A program made the translations under genes and the position numbers. Shown piece after piece: positions 52,478-61,137 of a DNA stretch of 64,000 bases. The DNA is from an uncultured Dehalococcoidia bacterium (GTDB taxonomy: Bacteria > Chloroflexota > Dehalococcoidia > Lucifugimonadales > GCA-2712585): the NCBI GenBank assembly GCA_958295715.1, contig OY282371.1, forward strand, positions 1,907,697-1,971,696. The letters are read 5' to 3'. How positions within the stretch are numbered: the first letter of the stretch is position 1; each line of letters begins with the position of its first letter. The notes below the pieces were generated by a model, which did no database searches, was not told the origin of the DNA, and saw only the letters and a program-made list of their open reading frames with translations.

Positions 52478-53422
52478 TTAGGGGGAGTACTTGAAGGTGA
52501 GGGCGTCATCCATCGAGTTCACCATATCCAGGCACTCCCGGGCGGTGTCCTCGACTGCGGAGTCGCCCTGCTTTATGCAGCGCCGCAGGGCCTTCTTGGC
52601 CAGGGGGCCGCCTATCAGGCCGATGGCTCGTATCGCCGACAACTGCACCTGGAGGTCGTCGTCCTGGGTGAGGGGTATCAGGTAGGGGATGGCCTCCTCC
52701 TCCTCTATCTCGCCGCAGGCGTTGGCGGCCTCGTAGCGCATGGCGGCGCTGGGGTTCCGCGTCTCCTTCACCAGGTCCGCCAGCCAACGGGCCTCGCCGG
52801 TCTTGCCCATGGCGTACAGGGCGCTGCACCGGAGGGCCGGGTTGTCGCTGCGATAGGCCCAGCGGATATACTCCGCCACGCTGCCGGTGTTGAACACGGC
52901 CACCGACTCCAAGGCCCGGCGCCGCGCCTCCAGGTCCTCATCCTCGTTTTCGAGGGTGGAAAGGAGGCTGGCCTCTATGCGCGCGCGGTCCTTTCTAAGG
53001 AGCTTGCCCTCCTGGGCCAGGTTGGCGAACTTGCCTAAGCCGGTGGCTGCGGCGGCCCTAACCGCCGGGGAGGGGTCGCCGCCCAGCAGGTTGCAGAGGG
53101 GCGATATTATCTGGCGCTCCTCGTGCTCCCACAGGCCCTCAATGGCCTTGCGCCGCGCCCCGGCGTCCTCGTCGGAGAGGCACCGGCGAAAGACGGCGCT
53201 GAAGTCAAGCTCAGGGCTGTCCTGGGTCAACTCCACCAGGTCGTTCAGAATCCCGCGCCTCCTCTCGGGGGCGAGGGTCTTCCAAACGCCCATGAAGGAG
53301 GACACCTCGGCGGGGGCCAGGTCGCTGAGGTCGTAGAGGAGGGAGCTGTTAAGGGAGGTCTCCCCCTCTCCAAGGGCTTGCAGCAGCTTGCTTAGGGACA
53401 CGGCGCTTCGCTCATCCTTCAA
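52478..53422 (-). CDS. HEAT-repeat protein
   Basis: This 314-residue soluble protein consists of helical repeats of the HEAT/PBS-lyase type: CLSDEDAGARRKAIEGLWEH, LLGGDPSPAVRAAAATGLGK, YRSDNPALRCSALYAMGKTG, TRNPSAAMRYEAANACGEIE and LTQDDDLQVQLSAIRAIGLI. Such proteins are scaffolds or tether enzymes. The start is uncertain: TTG 53420-53422 is the first possible, but it lacks a ribosome-binding site and follows the pmbA stop by 18 bases; a GTG seven codons later is an alternative. It is the last gene of a tldD-pmbA-HEAT unit. Confidence 0.85.
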   Translation of the reverse strand: MKDERSAVSLSKLLQALGEGETSLNSSLLYDLSDLAPAEVSSFMGVWKTLAPERRRGILNDLVELTQDSPELDFSAVFRRCLSDEDAGARRKAIEGLWEHEERQIISPLCNLLGGDPSPAVRAAAATGLGKFANLAQEGKLLRKDRARIEASLLSTLENEDEDLEARRRALESVAVFNTGSVAEYIRWAYRSDNPALRCSALYAMGKTGEARWLADLVKETRNPSAAMRYEAANACGEIEEEEAIPYLIPLTQDDDLQVQLSAIRAIGLIGGPLAKKALRRCIKQGDSAVEDTARECLDMVNSMDDALTFKYSP

Positions 53423-53440
53423 TCTAATTCAATCAATCTA

Positions 53441-54766
53441 TTAGTCCGTGGTGGCCACCGACACGTTGGCGCAGTAGACGCTGGGCGTTTTGAGGGAGCC
53501 GCCCAGCCATTGGGCGTCGCTGCCCAGCCCTTGCACGCTCTTCAAAACAGTATACACGTTGCCGTTGATGACGGTGTTCTTAAGCCTGCCGGTAATTTTA
53601 CCCTTTTCCACGCGATATCCCAACAAGACGTTGGCGTTGAACTCGCCGCCCAGGATGTTGCTCTGCCCGGCCCCGAGAAGCCGCTCAACCACGATGCCAT
53701 CCTTGATGTCGGCTATCATATCATTGAAGGAGACTTCCCCCTCGGACACCAGGGCGACGCTGACGCCGGGAGAGGGGAGGGAACCGAGGCCGCGGTGGGA
53801 GTTTCCGGCCTTGGCCGCGCCCGCCTGTCCCGCCGTCTGAAGGTCGTAGAGGAAGCCGGAGATGACGCCCTTGTCGACCAGGGGCATGGCCGCCGCCGGG
53901 ACGCCTTCGTCGTCGCAGGCGCGGCTGCCCGGAATCATGGGCAGGGTGGGGTTGTCCCACAGGCTGAACCGCTCGTCCAGGAGCCGCTCCCCCAGCTTTC
54001 CAACCAGGGGCGAGGAGCCTTGGAGAACGGCCTTGCCGTTGAAGCCGGCCAAGAGGGGCGGCAGCAGGGCCGCGGCCACGCCCCGGGGCGTGAAGACCAC
54101 GGGCAGGCTGCCGGAGGCCGGGGACGCCACCGTCCTGCCCCGCTCCAACTGGGTCAGGACCCCGTCGACCAAGGGGGCCGGGTCGGTGATGGGATGGCAG
54201 GAGGCGGCGCTGTCGCCCAGGAACAGCATGTCGGTGTCCTTGATGAGGGTCCCGCCGGCGTAGGCCGAGAAGACGCCCTTGGTGTACTGGGCGCGGCCTC
54301 CCCGGGAGTTGCGGAGGGTGACGATGGACACGCTGCGCGACACGGTGGCGTCGCACAGGAGGTCCGGCTCCGCGGCCCGCAGGCCGTCTATTATCCGGCG
54401 GCCCAGTTCTATCATATCCTCCAGGGGGTGGCCCTCAAGGGCGGGGTCGTAGACCTGCACCGGGGTGAAGTCCCGCCGGCCGGGGAACTCCATCATGGCC
54501 TTGGGGCCGAAGGGGGCGGTCTCCAGGGCATGGCTCACCAGGTCGCCGGCCCCCTGCCAGTGGGTGGTGGAGGCGAACCCAACGCGGCCATCCTTGATTA
54601 GGCGCAGGGCCATGCCGGAGGAGTCGGCCCCCTCCAGGGCCTTCAGCCGGTTGGCCTCAAAGGAGACGGGCCGGCGGCGGCGCGACAGGTGAAACACCTC
54701 GGCCTGCTCGGAGACACCCTCGGCCCTGTTCAGCACGTCATCCAACAGGGCGTCAACTGCCGCCAA
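53441..54766 (-). CDS. pmbA: Metalloprotease TldE/PmbA family
   Basis: This 441-residue protein is the PmbA (TldE) half of the TldD/TldE heterodimeric protease that trims peptides, such as microcin precursors and antitoxins. Family segments are visible: RRRPVSFEANRLKALEGADS, TVSRSVSIVTLRNSRGGRAQ, LFLGDSAASCHP, PLVDKGVISGFLYDLQTAGQ and GLGSLPSPGVSVAL. PmbA lacks the HEXXXH zinc site, as here. Its ATG overlaps the tldD 3' end by 14 bases. Confidence 0.94.
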   Translation of the reverse strand: MAAVDALLDDVLNRAEGVSEQAEVFHLSRRRRPVSFEANRLKALEGADSSGMALRLIKDGRVGFASTTHWQGAGDLVSHALETAPFGPKAMMEFPGRRDFTPVQVYDPALEGHPLEDMIELGRRIIDGLRAAEPDLLCDATVSRSVSIVTLRNSRGGRAQYTKGVFSAYAGGTLIKDTDMLFLGDSAASCHPITDPAPLVDGVLTQLERGRTVASPASGSLPVVFTPRGVAAALLPPLLAGFNGKAVLQGSSPLVGKLGERLLDERFSLWDNPTLPMIPGSRACDDEGVPAAAMPLVDKGVISGFLYDLQTAGQAGAAKAGNSHRGLGSLPSPGVSVALVSEGEVSFNDMIADIKDGIVVERLLGAGQSNILGGEFNANVLLGYRVEKGKITGRLKNTVINGNVYTVLKSVQGLGSDAQWLGGSLKTPSVYCANVSVATTD

Positions 54767-56123
54767 TGAGACACCTCCGGATGCGGATGTGGGGGCTGCC
54801 GTTGGAGACGGGCAGGGGTGACTGGCCGCCCTTGCCGCACCCGCCGCCCTGGTTCATGCTCAGGTCGTTGGCCACGGCGTCGATGCTTTCCAAGGTGGTG
54901 AAGAGGTTCCCCGTCAGCAGGACGGGGCGGCGCAGCTCCTCGACCCGCCCGTTGCGGATGAGCCACGCCTCGCCGGCCGAGAAGGTGAACTGCTCCATGC
55001 TGGTCATCCCCCCGTACCAGTTGCCGACGTATAGGCCGTCCTTCACGTCGGCGATAATGTCCTCGGGCGAGGGCGCGCCGTTCTCAATATAAGTGTTGGT
55101 CATGCGGACAATGGGCGGATGCTGGGGGCCTATGGCCCTGGCGTTGCCGGTGGGCGACTCCCCCATTTTGGCCGCCGTCTCCCGGGAGTGGAGGCGGCCC
55201 ACCAGCACGCCCTCGCGGAGGAGGGGGCTTAGGGTGGAAGGGACGCCCTCGTCGTCGTAGGCGTAGCTGCCCCGGAGCCGGGGAGCCGCGGCCCCGTCAA
55301 CCACGTTCAGGTGGCTGCCGCCGAAACGCCTGCCCAAGACCATTATCTCCTGCATACGCTTGTCTTCGTACACGTGGTCGGCCTCCGACAGGTGGCCGAA
55401 GGCCTCGTGGATGAAGACGCCGGCCAGGACCGGCTCGAGGACCACGGTGTACTCGCCACCCTTCACCTGGGGGGCCTTCAGGAGTTCGACGGCCCGCTGC
55501 CCCACCTCCCGCGCCTGCCGGTGAAGACCCTCTATCTCCGAGAAGTCGCCGGCGGCGCCGAGGCTAACGCCCGACTGCTGCACCTCCGGGCCGTCCCGCG
55601 CCACGGCGTTGAGACGCAGCACAACGTCCAAGGTCGTCTGGTCCACGTAGGAGCCTTCGGAGTTGGCGAAGACGCGGCGGCGGCGGGCGTCGCCATAGCC
55701 CACGGTGGAGGTCGAGATTCCGGGCGTCCTCCATATCTCCTCCACGTACTGGTCCAGGAGGAGCTTCTTGTCCCGCAGCGGGATGGCGGAGGGGTCCTTG
55801 TCCACCTGCGGCTCCACCGAGTCCACCACGGGGTCGGTGGGGGAGAGGGCCACCGGGTCGCCGCCCACCAGCCGGGCGTTGTGAACGGCGGACTTCACCT
55901 TGTCCCTCAGGCCGTCCAGGCTGTTGAAGGACACGAAGCCCCAGCCGCCGCCGGCCAAGGCCCTAACGCAACCGCCGCCGGCCGTCGAGCGGTTAACCTC
56001 CTCCAACTCGCGCCCACGGTATCTGACGTGGGAAGAGGCGCCCTCGTGGATGCGAAGCTCCACGTACTGGGCGCCGTGGCCCTTGAGGGCGTGGGTTATG
56101 AGATCTTGCAGGCTGTCGTTCAT
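54753..56123 (-). CDS. tldD: Metalloprotease TldD
   Basis: This ~456-residue subunit carries the zinc site of the TldD/TldE protease: VFIHEAFGHLSEADHVYEDK (HEXXXH). Other family features are GGGCVRALAGGGWGFVSFNS at the N-terminus, GSYAYDDEGVPSTLSPLLRE and NQGGGCGKGGQSPLPVSNGS at the C-terminus. ATG 56121-56123 fits the family's N-terminus; an ATG 11 codons upstream is also open, and neither has a Shine-Dalgarno sequence. It is transcribed divergently from nth and leads the tldD-pmbA-HEAT unit. Confidence 0.94.
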   Translation of the reverse strand: MNDSLQDLITHALKGHGAQYVELRIHEGASSHVRYRGRELEEVNRSTAGGGCVRALAGGGWGFVSFNSLDGLRDKVKSAVHNARLVGGDPVALSPTDPVVDSVEPQVDKDPSAIPLRDKKLLLDQYVEEIWRTPGISTSTVGYGDARRRRVFANSEGSYVDQTTLDVVLRLNAVARDGPEVQQSGVSLGAAGDFSEIEGLHRQAREVGQRAVELLKAPQVKGGEYTVVLEPVLAGVFIHEAFGHLSEADHVYEDKRMQEIMVLGRRFGGSHLNVVDGAAAPRLRGSYAYDDEGVPSTLSPLLREGVLVGRLHSRETAAKMGESPTGNARAIGPQHPPIVRMTNTYIENGAPSPEDIIADVKDGLYVGNWYGGMTSMEQFTFSAGEAWLIRNGRVEELRRPVLLTGNLFTTLESIDAVANDLSMNQGGGCGKGGQSPLPVSNGSPHIRIRRCLIGGS

Positions 56124-56220
56124 GGGAGGCGCGAGACCGGAGAGCCAATATACCATATTTGGGGAGAGCAGGCGCGAGGCAAGGCCATCGATTTGAGGCC
56201 CCTTGGCTTTCCCCCTGCCC

Positions 56221-56249
56221 TTGAGGGCCGCGGCCTATGATGCTAGAAT
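56221..56249 (+). promoter_or_regulatory. Promoter of nth, suggesting a leaderless transcript
   Basis: TTGAGG (56221-56226), 17-base spacer, TAGAAT (56244-56249). The ATG of nth is only 9 bases after the -10 box, and no ribosome-binding site precedes it, so transcription probably begins at or within a few bases of the start codon. Confidence 0.6.
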
Positions 56250-56258
56250 CGCCGCGCT

Positions 56259-56975
56259 ATGGCCAAGGCAAAGGCGACGCGGCGGCCCAGGAGCCGTCGC
56301 AAGAAGGGGCTGAGCGCCCGCGAGGTGATGGACCTGCTGGGGCCATCCTACGGCCCCTTTGAGCACGCCCGCCGCCTGGACCCCGCCGAGGAGATGGTCT
56401 TCACCATCCTGTCACAGCACACCTCCGACACCAACTCCGAGCGGGCCTTCCACCGCCTCATGGAGGAGTTCGGTTCCCTGGAGGCCGTGGCGCGGGGGGA
56501 GGTGGGCCGCATCGCCGAGGCGGTGAGCGTCGGCGGCCTGGCCAGGGTCAAGGCGCCGCGGATTAAGCAGGTCCTGAACATCGTCCTGGAAAAGCGCGGG
56601 AATCTGGACCTGAACTTCCTCGCGGAGATGCCCCTCCCGGAGGCCAAGGCGTGGCTGAGGGAGTTGCCGGGCATTGGGCCCAAGTCGGCGGCGGTGATAC
56701 TGTGCTTCTCCCTGGGGATGCCGGCCATGGCCGTTGACACCCACGTTCACCGGGTGTCCAAGCGTCTGGGCCTCATCGGGCCAAAGGTGAGCGCCGAGGA
56801 CGCCCACGACGTGCTGGAGGCCATGGTGACACCCCAAGAGGTATACCCCTTTCACGTAGCCCTGATTACCCACGGGCGCAGGGTGTGCAGGGCGCCCCGG
56901 CCCCGGTGCGGCGAGTGCCCCCTGGCCTTTGGGTGCCCCTCCAGCGACGGGTTCCCGGCCAAGGCCAAGGTCTAA
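56259..56975 (+). CDS. nth: Endonuclease III
   Basis: This 238-residue DNA glycosylase/AP lyase removes oxidised pyrimidines. The helix-hairpin-helix is LRELPGIGPKSAAVILCFSL with the catalytic lysine K142; the catalytic aspartate is D160 in MAVDTHVHRVSKRL. The C-terminal iron-sulfur cluster ligands C210, C217, C220 and C226 have the standard C-x6-C-x2-C-x5-C spacing. A basic N-terminal extension of about 18 residues precedes the domain. Confidence 0.96.
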   Translation: MAKAKATRRPRSRRKKGLSAREVMDLLGPSYGPFEHARRLDPAEEMVFTILSQHTSDTNSERAFHRLMEEFGSLEAVARGEVGRIAEAVSVGGLARVKAPRIKQVLNIVLEKRGNLDLNFLAEMPLPEAKAWLRELPGIGPKSAAVILCFSLGMPAMAVDTHVHRVSKRLGLIGPKVSAEDAHDVLEAMVTPQEVYPFHVALITHGRRVCRAPRPRCGECPLAFGCPSSDGFPAKAKV

Positions 56976-57065
56976 CGGCCGCGGTACGCCTTTACCCAAC
57001 CAAGGCCGCCCCTTATACTGATAGCCATCGTCTATCCATAATGGCATAACGTTTGGGGGGTTGAG

Positions 57066-58100
57066 TTGATACGGGCAGGAATCATCAACGTCACCGGCTA
57101 CGCGGGAGCGGAGTTGGCGCGGATTCTCCATCGCCACCCGGAGGCGGATATCGCCTGCGTGACGGGCCGCAGCGCGGCGGGTCGAAGGCTGGGCGAGGTG
57201 TTTCCCCACCTGTCCGACGTCGACGTGGTCATTGAGGAGGAGTTGTCCAACGGCGTGGACGTGGCCTTCTCCGCCCTTCCCCACAAGGCCAGCGCCGAGA
57301 AGCTGATTCCCCTGGTGGAGGCCGGCGTCAGGTCGGTGGACTTGAGCGCCGACTTCAGGCTGCGGGACCCGGCGGAGTTCCGGGAGTGGTACGGGGTGGA
57401 GCATCCGGGGCCGGAGCGCCTGGAGGATGCCGTGTACGGCCTGCCTGAACTCCACCGCGGCCAAGTGGCCGGGGCGCGCCTGGTCGGCAACCCGGGATGC
57501 TACCCCACGGGGGCCATTCTGGCCTTGGCCCCGGCCGTGAAGGAGGGGATTATAACGCCGGACATCATCATCGACGGCAAGTCGGGGGTCTCCGGGGCGG
57601 GCCGCGGCCTGAGCATGAACACCCACTTCTCCGAGGTCAACGAGAACTTCAAGGCCTACTCCCTCCAGGGGCACCGCCACCTGCCGGAGATAACCCAAGA
57701 GCTTGGGCTGTTGAGCAGCGCGGCTCCCAGGGTCACCTTCCTGACCCACCTGGCCCCCATGACCCGCGGAATCCTCAACTCCTGCTACGCCCCTTTGAAG
57801 GAGGACGCCTTCCCCTCCATGCGGCAGGCCCAGAACGCGATAACCGAGATGTACCGGGAGTTCTACCGGGATGAGCCTTTCGTCAAGGTGACGGCGGCCC
57901 CTCCCCAGACCAAGGAGACTTGGGGAAACAACCTGTGCCTCATCCACCCGGTGGTGGACGTGAGAACCGGCAGGCTGATGGTGATTAGCTGCCTGGACAA
58001 CCTGGTGAAGGGCGCGGCGGGTCAGGCCGTTCAGAACATGAACCTTATGATGGGCCTGCCTGAGACCCTCGGCTTAGAGTCGCTGGCCGTCTACCCCTAG
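57066..58100 (+). CDS. argC: N-acetyl-gamma-glutamyl-phosphate reductase
   Basis: This 344-residue enzyme catalyses the third step of arginine biosynthesis. Visible: NAD(P)-binding GIINVTGYAGAELARILHRH, SADFRLRD, catalytic cysteine C145 in LVGNPGCYPTGAI, and GKSGVSGAGRGLS. A histidine in QGHRHLPEI completes the site. The TTG start at 57066 follows a GGGGGG run by 5 bases. No other arg genes are adjacent in the window. Confidence 0.96.
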   Translation: MIRAGIINVTGYAGAELARILHRHPEADIACVTGRSAAGRRLGEVFPHLSDVDVVIEEELSNGVDVAFSALPHKASAEKLIPLVEAGVRSVDLSADFRLRDPAEFREWYGVEHPGPERLEDAVYGLPELHRGQVAGARLVGNPGCYPTGAILALAPAVKEGIITPDIIIDGKSGVSGAGRGLSMNTHFSEVNENFKAYSLQGHRHLPEITQELGLLSSAAPRVTFLTHLAPMTRGILNSCYAPLKEDAFPSMRQAQNAITEMYREFYRDEPFVKVTAAPPQTKETWGNNLCLIHPVVDVRTGRLMVISCLDNLVKGAAGQAVQNMNLMMGLPETLGLESLAVYP

Positions 58101-58162
58101 CCCGGCCCCGCCGTGGCTGCTGGCTATTTACGCCTAGCCAAGATATACTTACGGCTGAACCT

Positions 58163-58241
58163 GCCCCCATCGTCTAGCCAGGTCAAGGACGCCAGCCTTT
58201 CAAGCTGGAGATCAGGGGTTCGAAGCCCCTTGGGGGCACCA
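58163..58241 (+). tRNA. tRNA-Glu (anticodon TTC) with encoded CCA
   Basis: Acceptor GCCCCCA pairs with TGGGGGC, the anticodon arm is CCAGC-CTTTCAA-GCTGG (anticodon TTC), and the T-arm is AGGGG-TTCGAAG-CCCCT. The 3' CCA is genome-encoded (58239-58241). Confidence 0.95.
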
Positions 58242-58263
58242 CGCCACGGCCCATCGCCCGAGA

Positions 58264-59172
58264 TTAGGCCAGTTCCCTGAGGAAGGGGTCAATGGCCTCG
58301 AGGAAGCCCTTGGGGTTGTCTCCCGGGACCAGGTGCCCCGCGTCCTCCACCACCGCGCCCCTCGCGTTGGGTATGGTTTCCAAGGACTTCTCGAAGGCGT
58401 CCACGGACAGGACGTCGCTGTTGGCCCCCCTGACCACCAGGACGGGGCATCGCAGGCTTTTCAGACAGCCCCACAATGCCTCCTCCGGCCAGGTCTCCGG
58501 CTTGAAGCCGGGGCTGCGCAGGGCCTTGTCGTACTTCCACGTCCACCGGCCGTTGGGGAGTTGCTTGACGGTGTGTTGCAGGCTCCCGTGGACCAGCCAG
58601 AGGGGGCGGCCGGTGTAGGCCTGCACCCGCTGGGCGAACTCCTCGTAGGTGTCCAACTCGTCCGGCAGGGTGATGAAGCGTCGAATGCGCCGGCTGCCCG
58701 CCGCCACCTGCCCCGGGGCAGTGTCCACGATGACGAGGCCCCTGACGGACTCCGGTCTGCGGGAGGCGAAGACGTAGGCGTTCCTGCCCCCCATGGAGTG
58801 ACCAATAAGGATGAAGGAACCCAGCCCCAGGGCCGCCGTGAATCCGTCCAGGTCCCGTTGATGGGCGTCCAGGGAGTAGTCGGCGTCGGGGGCCCATTGG
58901 GTGTCGCCGTGGCCCCGCGCGTCGAGGGCGATGACGCGGAACCGGTGGCTGAGGGCCAGGGACACCAGGTCCCAGCTGTGGCATTGCTGGGCTACGCCGT
59001 GGAGGATCAGGATGGCGGGGTCGCCGGCTCTGCCCCATTCCAGGTAGTGAAAGCGGAGACCGCCGGCCTCCACGCTTCCATCCCGTGGGCGCGCCTCGGC
59101 GGCGAAGGGAACGCCGAAGCGCCGCGCCGCCTCGTAGAGGGATAGGCCTTTAGATGCGGGGCTATCTTTCAT
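58264..59172 (-). CDS. Alpha/beta hydrolase
   Basis: This 302-residue protein has the alpha/beta-hydrolase fold: oxyanion region ILILHGVAQQCHSWD, GHGDTQWAP, nucleophile S126 in LIGHSMGGRNAYVFAS, a likely acid in RGANSDVLSVD and histidine in VEDAGHLVPGDNP. It ends 22 bases after the tRNA-Glu gene on the opposite strand. Substrate not inferable. Confidence 0.9.
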   Translation of the reverse strand: MKDSPASKGLSLYEAARRFGVPFAAEARPRDGSVEAGGLRFHYLEWGRAGDPAILILHGVAQQCHSWDLVSLALSHRFRVIALDARGHGDTQWAPDADYSLDAHQRDLDGFTAALGLGSFILIGHSMGGRNAYVFASRRPESVRGLVIVDTAPGQVAAGSRRIRRFITLPDELDTYEEFAQRVQAYTGRPLWLVHGSLQHTVKQLPNGRWTWKYDKALRSPGFKPETWPEEALWGCLKSLRCPVLVVRGANSDVLSVDAFEKSLETIPNARGAVVEDAGHLVPGDNPKGFLEAIDPFLRELA

Positions 59173-59275
59173 ATTACAGGGCCTTCATGTGACCGGGCCT
59201 TCACGCCACCAGAAAATGATTCCCCACGGAGGAACGGCGTCGCCACGGGCGCGCTTCCCCCCGACTTTGGGACGG

Positions 59276-60220
59276 CTAGGAGTCCCCGTCCGGCGGCGCG
59301 TCCACGGTTCTGCCCCCGGGCCGCACCACCGACGGCCGCACCACCTGGGCCTTGGATATGAGCAGCGTAACGGTGACGGACAGGACCACCAAGGAGATGA
59401 TCTGCGCCTGGTCGAGTCCCACTATCCATATCTGGTCTTCCCGTATGAAGCTGATGAAGAACCGCCCCAGGGAATACATGGCCAGGAAGAGGGCGAAGAG
59501 CATCCCGTGGGGCCTCAGCCGGTTGCGGAACACGAACCACAGGAGGCCCAGAATGGCCATGTCCCATATCATTTCGTAGACCACCGCGGGATGGGACGGG
59601 GTGAGGGACGACCGGCCCCCGCCGATGCCGGCGTAAAGCTGTTGGGTCTTTTCGTGGGTGTACACGAAGCCCCAGGGCAGGTTGGTGATCCGGGCGATGT
59701 GCTCGCCGTTGATTACGTCTCCGATGCGGCCTATGGCCATGGTCAGTATGAGGGCCGGGGCGGTGATGTCCGCCAGCCTGCCCACCGACGGCAGTTTCAC
59801 CTTGTCGAGCCTGCCCAGCCAGGCGAGCCACCGGTTCCAAAAGCTGATGAGGCCGTCCCGGTTCCTCAGCCACACGTAGGATGCCCCGCCCAGGAATCCC
59901 CCCAAAACGGCCCCGTAGATGGCGATGCCGCCCTCCCAAACGTAGAAGACGCTCAGGGGGTCGTAGCGGTAGATTCGTCCCCAAAAGTCGATAACGTGAA
60001 TCACCCGGGCGCCGATGATGCCGCCCAGCACGGCGAAGAGGGCCACGGAGTAGACGTTGTCTGGCTGAATGCCCTCTTTCTTGGCCCAGTAGGCGACCAG
60101 GGCCACGGCCACGGCTATGCCCACAAAGGTGAAGAAGCCGTGCCAAGTGAGGGTGAAGCCCCCCGCCGAAAACATCTCCGGGTTAACGTGAATCCGTATG
60201 GCATACAGGATGCCGGTCAT
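59276..60220 (-). CDS. lgt: Prolipoprotein diacylglyceryl transferase
   Basis: This 314-residue membrane enzyme attaches diacylglycerol to the lipobox cysteine of exported lipoproteins, including the three predicted in this window. The Lgt signature is ILTMAIGRIGDVINGEH; HPAVVYEMIWDM and a C-terminal FISFIREDQIW segment also match. About seven membrane helices are visible. ATG 60218-60220 has GGAGGGG about 8 bases upstream and is preferred over a GTG nine codons earlier. Confidence 0.96.
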   Translation of the reverse strand: MTGILYAIRIHVNPEMFSAGGFTLTWHGFFTFVGIAVAVALVAYWAKKEGIQPDNVYSVALFAVLGGIIGARVIHVIDFWGRIYRYDPLSVFYVWEGGIAIYGAVLGGFLGGASYVWLRNRDGLISFWNRWLAWLGRLDKVKLPSVGRLADITAPALILTMAIGRIGDVINGEHIARITNLPWGFVYTHEKTQQLYAGIGGGRSSLTPSHPAVVYEMIWDMAILGLLWFVFRNRLRPHGMLFALFLAMYSLGRFFISFIREDQIWIVGLDQAQIISLVVLSVTVTLLISKAQVVRPSVVRPGGRTVDAPPDGDS

Positions 60221-60359
60221 ATGGGTCTCCCCTCCGGTTGGGTTCACGGCCCTTGGCGTCCGTCGTGAACCGGCTTTTGGGCCGTAGATAGTCTAGTTAG
60301 CTTTATGGCTGGTAGTCAAGTGAAGGGCAGGCCGCGTGCGCCCGCTTTGCCTTGAAGAA

Positions 60360-61085
60360 GGCCGGCTTTCAGACGCCGGGCGCCGGATTCCCGCCCTCTT
60401 GTCCGTCACGCCCGCTCCCCCCATCCGTCATCCCCGCCCCTCTTATCCGTCATTCCCGTGAAAACGGGAATCCAGGAAGGCCCGTCTAGAAGCGACGCCC
60501 CGAATCCCGGGGGCCGGGCCAACCGTAGAACAAGCCCCGCTCCCATCCGTCATTCCCGTGAAAACGGGAATCCAGGAAGGCCCCATCCCCAAACGGCGAA
60601 TGTGTCGCCCTCATGCCCCCACTCCCCGCTGTGCCGGAGCAACCGCGCAACAAGCCCCGCTCCCATCCGTCATTCCCGCCCCTCTTATCCGTCATTCCCG
60701 TGAAAACGGGAATCCAGGAACGCCACGTCTAAAAGCAACGCCCCGAATCCCGGGGGCCGACCGTGGGCCTCTTGGCGAGGGGAAGGGAAGGCGTGGCGCC
60801 GTGCGCCGTTAGCCCAGCGCACCGGGGCGGAGGGGATGGATTCCCGCCTGCGCGGGAATGACGGGCGGGTGGGTGGGCATGAAAGAGTAGTGCCGCAGTT
60901 ATGAGGCTGGCGGGGCTCCCCCTGCGGACGGCCTGCGATGAGGAGGGAATGGATTCCCGCCTGCGCGGGAATGACGGAAGGAGGGGGCGAGAATCCAGAA
61001 GCCCCCAACTCAGAACCAGCGCTCTTCAAAACTTAAGTGGGCGCACGCGCCCTTCCCGCCTGCGCGGGAATGACGGGCGGGGGGA
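60360..61085. repeat. Hairpin-repeat region between lgt and ispE
   Basis: The 900-base gap between lgt and ispE has no gene. GAAA-loop hairpins occur near 60450, 60555 and 60700 within a loose ~121-base direct repeat (CAAGCCCCGCTCCCATCCGTC at 60530 and 60651). CTGC-loop hairpins occur near 60842, 60957 and 61060, the last with a GGGCGC-AC-GCGCCC palindrome near 61040. Confidence 0.88.
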
Positions 61086-61137
61086 GGAGCGGGAAGGGGC
61101 AGATAGAAGGAAGAAGGCCGGCTGGGGGGAACCCCCC

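Noticed and set aside
51746-52500. Many short frames translating as xDSRLRGNDG or VIPAKAGIHP-type peptides
   Set aside because: These are translations of the hairpin repeats in various frames and recur wherever a hairpin occurs; not proteins.
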